Shown here: positions 1-4,924 of the stretch, in pieces | Position numbering within the stretch: position 1 is the stretch's first letter | Layout: every line of letters begins with the position of its first letter | DNA from: Ornithoclostridium sp949298505 | Lineage (GTDB): Bacteria; Bacillota; Clostridia; Christensenellales; UBA3700 | Length of the DNA: 12,413 bases | Assembly: GCA_949298505.1 (NCBI GenBank) | Contig: CASFWW010000043.1 | Location: forward strand, 1 to 12,413 | Direction: 5' to 3' | The notes under the pieces: generated by a model | Databases searched by the model: none | What the model saw: the letters and a program-made list of their open reading frames with translations, nothing else | Told to the model about the DNA's origin: nothing | Program-made: the position numbers and the translations under genes

Positions 1-1
1 C

Positions 2-256
2 GCGGCGGTCAATGATCTGTCGCACATAGTGGCGTTTTACGTATGTGAAAAATTTCAGAAACAGGGCGTAGGGCGCGCGCTTTTCAACCGCCTTGCGGAG
101 GACAGCATGAATTCTTACGTCACGGTAAACGCTTCTCCTTACGCGCTTGAGATATACCGCAGACTGGGTTTTGTAGAAGCCGGCGAGACGGTAGACTACA
201 GGGGAATGGTCTACACGCCGATGATGTGCGTGCTCAGGGGAATAAAACAAGGCTGA
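2..256 (+). CDS. GNAT-family N-acetyltransferase, C-terminal part (5' end outside window)
   Basis: The reading frame is open from the window edge to TGA at 254-256 and gives 84 residues. It contains FQKQGVGRALFNRL, the Q/RxxGxG/A acetyl-CoA pyrophosphate-binding motif A of GNAT acetyltransferases, at about residues 18-31 of the visible part. The later YALEIYRRLGF is the usual C-terminal helix and strand of this fold, where a small aromatic or leucine residue ends the motif B region. The family moves an acetyl group from acetyl-CoA to an amine; the substrate cannot be told from this fragment. The N-terminal half lies upstream of the window, so no start is assigned. A terminator hairpin follows 39 bases after the stop, and the next gene runs toward it on the other strand. 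Family assignment is firm, substrate unknown. Confidence 0.85.
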   Translation, partial: AAVNDLSHIVAFYVCEKFQKQGVGRALFNRLAEDSMNSYVTVNASPYALEIYRRLGFVEAGETVDYRGMVYTPMMCVLRGIKQG

Positions 257-295
257 AGCACCTGATGCAAGTGCCGATAAACAGAACAAATAAAT

Positions 296-324
296 AAGCG
301 GGCGTTTCCGTCCGCTTGTTTTTA
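296..324 (+). terminator. Rho-independent terminator between converging genes
   Basis: An 8-bp stem (296-303 with 310-317, one G-T pair) closes a six-base loop and is followed by GTTTTTA. It ends the acetyltransferase transcript. Read from the other strand, the same stem is followed by ATTTATTTG, so it may also end the M28 peptidase transcript, though with a weaker U-run. Confidence 0.8.
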
Positions 325-350
325 TTGTTTATGCGATGTGAAAAATCGTA

Positions 351-1589
351 TTATTGTTTGTCCGGACCTTCAAGTCCTTTTTCGTCGAATTCGGTCACGA
401 AATCTATCGTCATGTCGAGGACTTTGGAGAGACACTCGGGGCTGAGGTTGTCGTAGTTGTCGAGGCGGGTGTGGTAATACTCCTTGACCTGCGGAGCCAT
501 TGCCGCGATACAAGCCGATTTTCTGCCTGCCTGGGCAAACGCCGCGGCGTCGGTCGCGCCTGCGTATACGGAGCCGTAGTGCAGATCCATTCCGTTCTTT
601 GCGCCTGCGCGTCTGATCAGTTCGCAGGTGGGCATGTCGAGTTTTACAGTGCCGTTCAGGTCTCTGTTGTAAATCACGAGATGTTCAAGCTCGCGCAGAG
701 TTTCGTATGTGACAAAGACGGTCTCCACGTCTTTTTCTTTCCACAGATCGGGGTTGTTGCGGCAGAAGAATTTCGCGCCGCGGAGTCCCGCTTCTTCAGA
801 GCCGGTCACAAGAGCGACCACTTCTGTATTTTCGAGGCGCACTCCGTTTTCGTGCATAAGCTTGAGGGTGGCGATCGCCATATAGCACGCGGTCAGGTTG
901 TCGTTTGCGCCCGGCACAGGTCTCCTGATGTCGGAAAAGAGGAAAAACGCGATGTAGAACGGAACGAATATTACCGAAGCAATGCCCATGTATAGGGGAG
1001 CGCCTTGAGGAGTGCCGATCACTCCGCCCATGCTTATGCAGGCGACTACCACGCAGGCAAGCAGGTAAACAACGCCGATTATCGGGATTATTATGCTGGT
1101 AAGGAAGAGATTGTATCCGCCGACGTAATGCCAGTGCCATTCGTAGGTCGCGTCAGAGTGCCCGTTGAGGACAATGCGGCGCTTGAGTTCTCCCTTGGGT
1201 TTGATCCCGCCCCATACGTTGCCGGATTCGCGTTTTTTGAACAGCCAGTCTATCGTTTCGCGGTAAAACACGAACTGTCCGATCATGGGGACGAGCGCGA
1301 AAACTATGCAAACCACGCTGACTATCGGCGCGAAGAAATAGGTGGCGATCGCGAGCATCATGAATACGCCCACGAAATACGTCCATCCGAAGAACGCGTG
1401 GGGAGCCACTTTAAAGCTTTCGCCGTGAGAATCGTCGCCGTATTGCGCGATCTGAGATTTCATATATTCCAGCGCTTTGCGTTCGCCGTCGTTGCCCGGG
1501 TCGCGGTCGCCGAAATCTTTGATGACGTGTTCGATCTCGTCGCAAATAAATTTTACGGCGTCGTCTTTTTGCTGTCTGGTAAAATCCAT
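351..1589 (-). CDS. Membrane-embedded M28-family zinc metallopeptidase
   Basis: This 412-residue protein carries the ordered metal-ligand motifs of M28 aminopeptidases: NGHSD (H144, D146), PGANDN (D230), TGSEEAGLRGA (E265-E266, catalytic base and ligand) and a late YHTRLDN (H373). GATDAAAF (344-351) replaces the usual GxSDHxxF. E296 (VTYET) may stand in for the usual fourth-ligand aspartate. Unlike secreted M28 enzymes it has no signal peptide. It has four predicted membrane spans in two hairpins: about 66-108 before the catalytic core and about 159-218 between the first and second ligands. The start is set by GAGGTG five bases before the ATG, and a strong promoter lies just upstream. It probably acts as a membrane-bound di-zinc exopeptidase; the substrate is unknown. 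Family call confident, topology inferred from hydrophobicity. Confidence 0.85.
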   Translation of the reverse strand: MDFTRQQKDDAVKFICDEIEHVIKDFGDRDPGNDGERKALEYMKSQIAQYGDDSHGESFKVAPHAFFGWTYFVGVFMMLAIATYFFAPIVSVVCIVFALVPMIGQFVFYRETIDWLFKKRESGNVWGGIKPKGELKRRIVLNGHSDATYEWHWHYVGGYNLFLTSIIIPIIGVVYLLACVVVACISMGGVIGTPQGAPLYMGIASVIFVPFYIAFFLFSDIRRPVPGANDNLTACYMAIATLKLMHENGVRLENTEVVALVTGSEEAGLRGAKFFCRNNPDLWKEKDVETVFVTYETLRELEHLVIYNRDLNGTVKLDMPTCELIRRAGAKNGMDLHYGSVYAGATDAAAFAQAGRKSACIAAMAPQVKEYYHTRLDNYDNLSPECLSKVLDMTIDFVTEFDEKGLEGPDKQ

Positions 1590-1618
1590 AATGCACCTCA
1601 GTTACATATAATACAATC

Positions 1619-1647
1619 ATTATACAATATGCGCGCCGCGATGTCCA
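1619..1647 (-). promoter_or_regulatory. Sigma-A-type promoter of the M28 peptidase gene
   Basis: Read on the minus strand: TGGACA (1642-1647), a 17-base spacer, then a perfect TATAAT (1619-1624). Transcription would start near 1612, leaving a leader of about 23 bases that includes GAGGTG before the start codon at 1589. Confidence 0.8.
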
Positions 1648-1711
1648 GACAAAATTCATTATTTTCAAGAGGCAGAGGGCGTACGCGCACATGTGTTTAC
1701 AATGATTTTAC

Positions 1712-1740
1712 TTGCATAGAACGGGAGCGTGTGCAATAAT
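1712..1740 (+). promoter_or_regulatory. Probable extended -10 promoter of the small membrane protein gene
   Basis: TTGCAT (1712-1717), a 17-base spacer and TGC-AATAAT (-10 at 1735-1740). The -35 is poor (3 of 6), but the TGn extension and 5 of 6 in the -10 support it. The leader would be only about 12 bases, beginning next to the AAGG ribosome binding site at 1747-1750. Confidence 0.4.
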
Positions 1741-1758
1741 ATCATTAAGGTAAAGAAT

Positions 1759-2076
1759 ATGAAGAAAAAGCTGATTCTGATTGCCGCTCTGACATTGACG
1801 GCATGTATTCTCGCAGGAACAACCTGTTTCGCGGCGACGGAGACGAACATCAAGCCCGTAGACAATATGGGCGATATCTTCTTTTACATTCTGGCGGCGG
1901 TTCTCGTGATCGCTGTGATCGCGATATGCGTGATATTCAGGTATAGCAAAAAATTCGTTATCAGAGAAAGGGAAAGACTGATAGAACAGAAAAAGGAATA
2001 CGTTCCGGCGAAAGAGATCCGCATTTCGGACGACGTTAAGGTTGCGGAAAACAAAGAAAAAAACTCTGACAAATAA
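1759..2076 (+). CDS. Small single-span membrane protein with an exported N-terminus (unknown function)
   Basis: The product is 105 residues. MKKK plus a hydrophobic stretch (5-25) looks like an export signal. LTAC at 13-16 fits a lipobox with C16 as the lipidated residue, but hydrophobicity continues past it and CFAA at 23-26 would also suit signal peptidase I, so the processing type is undecided. A second hydrophobic segment at about 39-61 is a good transmembrane helix, followed by RYSKK and a charged, lysine- and glutamate-rich tail of about 45 residues that should be cytoplasmic. The chosen ATG is preceded by AAGG with an 8-base gap; in-frame codons upstream (GTG at 1729) lack a ribosome binding site. 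The gene is monocistronic, with its own terminator 6 bases after the stop. I recognise no family. A role as a small membrane adaptor is possible but purely inferred. Confidence 0.7.
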   Translation: MKKKLILIAALTLTACILAGTTCFAATETNIKPVDNMGDIFFYILAAVLVIAVIAICVIFRYSKKFVIRERERLIEQKKEYVPAKEIRISDDVKVAENKEKNSDK

Positions 2077-2082
2077 CTTTAC

Positions 2083-2109
2083 GGCTCCGTTTTTACGGAG
2101 TCTTTTTTT
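2083..2109 (+). terminator. Rho-independent terminator of the 105-residue membrane protein gene
   Basis: An 8-bp stem (2083-2090 with 2095-2102, one G-T pair), a TTTT loop, and a run of seven T at 2103-2109. Confidence 0.88.
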
Positions 2110-2124
2110 GTTTGGAATCTGTTG

Positions 2125-2153
2125 TTGAAAAGATTGAAACAATATGGTATAAT
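2125..2153 (+). promoter_or_regulatory. Sigma-A-type extended -10 promoter of lipoprotein gene 1
   Basis: TTGAAA (2125-2130), a 17-base spacer ending in TGG, and a perfect TATAAT (2148-2153). The TGn extension immediately before the -10 strengthens the call. It lies 16 bases after the previous terminator. Confidence 0.85.
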
Positions 2154-2184
2154 ATTACGGAAAAGAACTAACGGGGGATGTATC

Positions 2185-2598
2185 GTGAAAAAATTTCTTG
2201 TCGCGACGGTTTTGCTCGTCGTATTGGTTACAACGGTTTTTGCATTGGTTGCGTGCGTGCCCAGCAGAGACGCGTGCAAGACAAAATACGAAAGCGCGGG
2301 ATATACTACGACTCCGCTTTCAGCAAATTCGCTTGAACTTTCCGGCGAAGACGTTGATTTTATTTATTGCGGCGTGAGGGAAGATTCGGGCGATTATATC
2401 AGAATTGTCGCCTTCAAGAAAAAGGATAACGCAACCGCGTATGCAGAAAGGGAAAACGTTGAAAACACCGGAGAAGGCGCATACGTCGTCGAACAGAAAG
2501 GCAAAGTCGTCCTTGTCGGCACTCAGAACGCGCTCGACATCTACAACAACAAAGGCGGGCTTGTGGAAGGAAACGGGGAAACAGAAAGCGAGGAATAA
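2185..2598 (+). CDS. Small lipoprotein 1 of a three-paralogue cluster (unknown function)
   Basis: The start is the GTG at 2185, which has a GGGGG ribosome binding site 7 bases before it and gives MKKFLVATV, a proper lipoprotein signal. The frame is open further upstream but would run through the promoter. The 137-residue product has lipobox LVAC with C24 as the predicted lipid anchor, so the mature protein should sit on the outer face of the membrane. From the lipid Cys it follows the shared family plan: KTKYESAGY at Cys+8, a central strand-like IVAFKKKDNATAYAE, and GKVVLVGTQNALDIY (106-120). It differs from its two neighbours by an extra 17-residue acidic tail and by a second cysteine (C31) close to the anchor. 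It is monocistronic, with promoter and terminator on either side. No known family is recognised; substrate binding or envelope sensing would be guesses. Confidence 0.8.
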   Translation: MKKFLVATVLLVVLVTTVFALVACVPSRDACKTKYESAGYTTTPLSANSLELSGEDVDFIYCGVREDSGDYIRIVAFKKKDNATAYAERENVENTGEGAYVVEQKGKVVLVGTQNALDIYNNKGGLVEGNGETESEE

Positions 2599-2644
2599 CT
2601 GAAATTACATTGCTTTAAACAAAACTGAAATACTAAGTCAACAG

Positions 2645-2669
2645 ATGCCGCGGACCACGCGGCATTTTT
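2645..2669 (+). terminator. Rho-independent terminator of lipoprotein gene 1
   Basis: A perfect 8-bp stem (2645-2652 with 2658-2665), a GACCA loop, then TTTTC. It lies about 47 bases after the stop codon. Confidence 0.85.
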
Positions 2670-2900
2670 CATTTCTTCCTAAGCTACCCGGCTTTTCACA
2701 AAGACCCGAACTGCCGGATTACGATTTTACCCGCATAAGGCATGAAAACCGCGTTTTACGGATGCAGAAAACAAGCGTAGTATATCGTACATTGTGTGCA
2801 TAAACATACACAGTGCTAAGCAGTAAATGTTAAAAATTAAAAATTGTGCGCATAAAATATGAATAAAAAGCATATTTGCAAAAATTTTACATGAAATTTA
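2670..2900. other. AT-rich intergenic stretch without a gene
   Basis: Between the terminator of lipoprotein gene 1 and the promoter of lipoprotein gene 2 no reading frame has a ribosome binding site or protein-like content. The second half is strongly AT-rich. GTGNGCATAAA occurs twice (near 2797 and 2846), and an imperfect inverted repeat surrounds the first copy (about 2789-2814). No tRNA or recognised riboswitch fold is seen. Confidence 0.6.
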
Positions 2901-2929
2901 TTGAAAGTTAAAATCAGCAATGTTATAAT
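2901..2929 (+). promoter_or_regulatory. Sigma-A-type extended -10 promoter of lipoprotein gene 2
   Basis: TTGAAA (2901-2906), a 17-base spacer ending in TGT, and a perfect TATAAT (2924-2929). The -35, the spacing and the TGn extension match those of lipoprotein gene 1. Confidence 0.87.
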
Positions 2930-2957
2930 AAATGTATCTTAACCTGAGGAGGTTTTT

Positions 2958-3344
2958 ATGAAGAAGTTTATCACTGTTACATCTATCGTTGTGCTCGCAA
3001 TCGTGCTCGCAACCATGCTGATGGCTTGTACGCCCAGCGAAGAATCGCTCAAAAAGAAGTATGAAGAAGCGGATTATACGGTAACAAGTGTAAATTCCGA
3101 TGAGGCACAGAAATATCTGGACGACTATCTGGGAGAAGATTCTGAAGAAATTCCTGTGAAATACGTACTTGTCGTTACTGACGGCATTGCCGGTATCAAC
3201 GTCGTACCCGTATGCGTCGTCATCTGCTTTAAGAATTCTGACGATGCGAAGGCGGCATACGAGGGAAACGAAGATTCGGCTAACGTCAAGAAAAAGGGCA
3301 ACGCAGTAGCTTTCGGTACTGAAAAAGCGTTGGAACTGTTCTGA
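2958..3344 (+). CDS. Small lipoprotein 2 of a three-paralogue cluster (unknown function)
   Basis: The ATG at 2958 has GAGGAGG 5 bases upstream, a near-ideal ribosome binding site. The 128-residue product has a lysine-led hydrophobic signal and lipobox LMAC, with C24 as the predicted lipidated residue. KKKYEEADY (32-40) sits exactly 8 residues after the lipid Cys, as in lipoprotein 1. A middle segment VVICFKNSDDAKAAYE and a final GNAVAFGTEKALELF (114-128) match the other two members. The region between Y40 and the middle segment is longer and acidic (DDYLGEDSEE). The protein ends exactly at the shared C-terminal motif. Signal and anchor are clear from sequence, membership of the local paralogue family is well supported, function is unknown. 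Confidence 0.83.
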   Translation: MKKFITVTSIVVLAIVLATMLMACTPSEESLKKKYEEADYTVTSVNSDEAQKYLDDYLGEDSEEIPVKYVLVVTDGIAGINVVPVCVVICFKNSDDAKAAYEGNEDSANVKKKGNAVAFGTEKALELF

Positions 3345-3362
3345 TGATAAAAAAAGTATTAA

Positions 3363-3389
3363 ACGGGCGCGCAAGCGCCCGTATTTTTT
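3363..3389 (+). terminator. Rho-independent terminator of lipoprotein gene 2
   Basis: A perfect GC-rich 8-bp stem (3363-3370 with 3375-3382), a GCAA (GNRA) tetraloop, then A and six T (3384-3389). Confidence 0.92.
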
Positions 3390-3582
3390 ATGCGTAAAAG
3401 CAAAATCGAATTTCTAAAAAGGATAGCAGTCGGACGAAAGTGATTAAGATATTTAAGTTGTTACTGCAAAGCGCGTGGATCGAAGAGCGGTTTTAATTCT
3501 TAAAAACTGATTTTGCAGCAGCTTTCAGACTGTCTGCGAGTGCGGGAAAGTATAAGACAAAAACTTTTATAATGCGTAAAAG

Positions 3583-3611
3583 TTGCAACGCAGGCAAAAA
3601 AACGTTATAAT
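3583..3611 (+). promoter_or_regulatory. Promoter of lipoprotein gene 3, placed almost at the start codon
   Basis: TTGCAA (3583-3588, 4 of 6), a 17-base spacer and a perfect TATAAT (3606-3611). The predicted start of transcription (about 3618-3619) coincides with the ATG at 3619, so the message would be leaderless. A second TATAAT at 3568-3573 lacks a -35. Confidence 0.6.
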
Positions 3612-3618
3612 CATAAAT

Positions 3619-3987
3619 ATGAAAAAAAGAAGAGCGTTTTTAACCGTATTTATAGCGTTGACGGCGGCAATTATATTGCTGTCAGCTGTCGCATGTGCGA
3701 CTGAGGAGTCTGCGCTCAAGGAAAAATACGAGCAGGCGGGATATGACGCACAGTCTTTTCCGTTTGCCAGCGCCGGAGTTGACAAGGATCTTGTCGACTT
3801 TGCGTATCACGGGCTTAAGAACGCCAATTCTTCAAATGTCGAGCAGGTTTTCGTGATCACTTTCAACACAATTGACGACGCGAGGACTTATTACGAAGCG
3901 CACAATTCAGACAGCAACAAACCCAATATGATCAGACAGGGCAGAGCCGTCGTTTACGGCAGTAAAGAAGCGGTTGATTTATATTGA
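3619..3987 (+). CDS. Small lipoprotein 3 of a three-paralogue cluster (unknown function)
   Basis: From ATG 3619 the product has 122 residues: MKKRR, a hydrophobic signal, and AVAC with C26 as the likely lipid anchor. The -3 position is alanine rather than leucine, so the lipobox is less canonical than in the two neighbours. The family hallmarks are all present: KEKYEQAGY at Cys+8 (34-42), VFVITFNTIDDARTYYE (77-93) and GRAVVYGSKEAVDLY at the very end (108-122). There is no ribosome binding site before the ATG; the bases there are taken by the -10 element, which suggests a leaderless message. No other in-frame start gives a signal peptide. Family membership is secure by internal comparison; function is unknown. 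Confidence 0.78.
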   Translation: MKKRRAFLTVFIALTAAIILLSAVACATEESALKEKYEQAGYDAQSFPFASAGVDKDLVDFAYHGLKNANSSNVEQVFVITFNTIDDARTYYEAHNSDSNKPNMIRQGRAVVYGSKEAVDLY

Positions 3988-4047
3988 CGGAAATTTTCGC
4001 AAACGCTTTGCGGCAGAACTCATATATTTTCAGATGTTTTGAATTTT

Positions 4048-4070
4048 AAGACGGCAACGCCGTCTTTTTT
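4048..4070 (+). terminator. Rho-independent terminator of lipoprotein gene 3
   Basis: An 8-bp stem (4048-4055 with 4059-4066) with an AAC loop, or 7 bp with a five-base loop, running into T's up to 4070. It is about 60 bases beyond the stop. A smaller hairpin at about 3999-4013 in between has no T-run. Confidence 0.85.
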
Positions 4071-4073
4071 GTT

Positions 4074-4187
4074 TCAGTCCGGGAGTTTGATTTCAAAGAC
4101 CTGATCCCTTTGTCCGTCAAGCCGCTTAAACGTGCATTTTAAGAGACGGCAAAACTTCAGGGCGTTTTTATAAAAAATGCGCATCAT
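4074..4187 (-). CDS. Doubtful 37-residue reading frame or gene remnant
   Basis: A minus-strand frame starting with two ATG codons encodes 37 residues, ending in FKRLDGQRDQVFEIKLPD. The last half has the charged and hydrophobic alternation of a real protein end, unlike the repeat next to it. There is no ribosome binding site (only A-rich sequence precedes the ATG) and no clear promoter, and an in-frame stop lies immediately upstream. It could be a degraded 3' end of a former gene, a real small protein, or chance. I do not recognise a family. Confidence 0.2.
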   Translation of the reverse strand: MMRIFYKNALKFCRLLKCTFKRLDGQRDQVFEIKLPD

Positions 4188-4214
4188 TTTTTAATTTCTG
4201 CAATACGCTCCCAA

Positions 4215-4551
4215 AGTGAAACAAAATTCGCAATGCAACAAAAATCCCGCTTTGATCGCAACGATAAAATCACACCCGGCAACAATAACATAATCCCGTT
4301 TTGACTGCAAAGACAGATTGCTTCTGAACTGAAACAAAATACGCAATGCAATAAAAATTCCGCTTTGATCGCAACGATAAAATCACACCCGGCAACAATA
4401 GCAGAATCCCGTTTTGACTGCAAATGCAAAATGGATTCTGAACTGAAATAAAATTCGCAATGCAACAAAAATTCCGCTTTGATCGCAATGAAAAATTGCA
4501 CCCGGCAACAATAACAGAATGCCGCTTTGACAGAAATGACAAAATCGCACC
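4215..4551. repeat. Three-copy 113-114 bp tandem repeat with alternating half-units
   Basis: Copies begin at 4215, 4328 and 4442. Copies 1 and 2 are nearly identical; copy 3 has diverged toward its end. Each unit contains two related cores, CCGCTTTGATCGCAA and CCGTTTTGACTGCAA. These cores start at 4247, 4296, 4360, 4409, 4474 and 4522, so the spacing alternates 49, 64, 49, 65, 48. CACCCGGCAACAATA recurs in every unit. The minus strand stays open for most of the array, but a 113-base period does not keep frame and there is no start signal, so it is unlikely to be coding. Confidence 0.9.
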
Positions 4552-4741
4552 GTACAGCATTAAATAAAGTCAAATTCAGTATATGTTGTCTTGATAATGT
4601 ACTGTTAAGTACTAAAAAATACGACGCGTGGAAATTTGTGGAAAACAGAGAATAAAACGGATAGAGTTTTCAGGGAAAGGATTACGTAATGAGGGAAAAT
4701 TGCGACGAAGATATTAAAAAACCGTATCGTTTGCGAATCGA
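4552..4741. other. Gene-poor AT-rich stretch with one very short possible reading frame
   Basis: No gene is supported here. The only candidate is a 23-codon frame at 4689-4760 with AAAGGA 7 bases before its ATG. Its stop codon lies inside the first copy of the 21-base repeat that follows. A weak inverted repeat GTACT/AGTAC lies near 4600-4613. Confidence 0.4.
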
Positions 4742-4797
4742 CAGGGTGAGTAACACGTGAAGTAAAGCGGGCGGCGCAGGGTGAGTAACACGTGAAG
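4742..4797. repeat. Exact 21-base direct repeat with a 16S rRNA-like core
   Basis: The same 21 bases occur at 4742-4762 and 4777-4797, 35 bases apart start to start. The core GGGTGAGTAACACGTG matches, from memory, the highly conserved 16S rRNA segment just after GGCGGAC (around E. coli position 104). The second copy is also preceded by GGCGCA, resembling GGCGGAC. The sequence surrounding the two copies does not continue as 16S rRNA, so this is not an rRNA gene. Confidence 0.85.
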
Positions 4798-4815
4798 AAA
4801 ACGTATTTGCGCACA

Positions 4816-4829
4816 GTTCAGACCTGAAC
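4816..4829. promoter_or_regulatory. Inverted repeat upstream of the PTS gene promoter
   Basis: GTTCAG-AC-CTGAAC, two perfect 6-base arms, centred about 45 bases before the -35 element. It could be a binding site for a dimeric regulator; no regulator gene is nearby. Confidence 0.3.
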
Positions 4830-4864
4830 CCGACGTCTTTACCCTGTCAAAGGCGGCTTTTTGT

Positions 4865-4893
4865 TTGACTTGAAGAAGTCTTTATATTATAAT
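4865..4893 (+). promoter_or_regulatory. Strong sigma-A-type promoter of the PTS-pepF-dnaB operon
   Basis: TTGACT (4865-4870), exactly 17 bases, TATAAT (4888-4893): 11 of 12 consensus positions. Transcription should begin near 4900. Two inverted repeats overlap the -35: GTCAAA/TTTGAC (4846-4851 with 4864-4869) and GACTT-GAAG-AAGTC (4867-4880), the latter reaching into the spacer where a repressor could block polymerase. Confidence 0.87.
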
Positions 4894-4924
4894 AAAATCC
4901 TAAATAAATTCTGAGGTTGGTTTT

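Noticed and set aside
1005..1739. Long plus-strand open frame opposite the M28 peptidase gene
   Set aside because: It is the antisense shadow of a gene with clear metal-binding motifs and its own promoter, and has no recognisable domain.
2789..2814. Riboswitch or attenuator in the leader of lipoprotein gene 2
   Set aside because: The inverted repeat is imperfect and lies upstream of the promoter at 2901-2929, so it would not be in that transcript.
3390..3582. 11-base direct repeat ATGCGTAAAAG at 3390-3400 and 3572-3582 as ends of an inserted element
   Set aside because: The 170 bases between carry no transposase or inverted ends, and the repeat is short enough to arise from promoter and terminator-like AT-rich sequence.
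3995..4016. Terminator directly after lipoprotein gene 3
   Set aside because: The CGCAAA/TTTGCG hairpin is short and has no T-run; the better terminator is at 4048-4070.
4215..4551. CRISPR array
   Set aside because: The whole 113-base unit repeats, with no constant repeat separated by unique spacers of even size, and no cas gene is near.
4184..4573. Minus-strand protein of about 129 residues through the repeat array
   Set aside because: The first period of 113 bases shifts the frame between copies, the composition is cysteine-rich and unlike the genome's proteins, and there is no ribosome binding site.
4742..4797. A partial or degraded 16S rRNA gene
   Set aside because: Only about 16-20 bases match; neighbouring sequence does not continue as 16S and two copies sit 35 bases apart.
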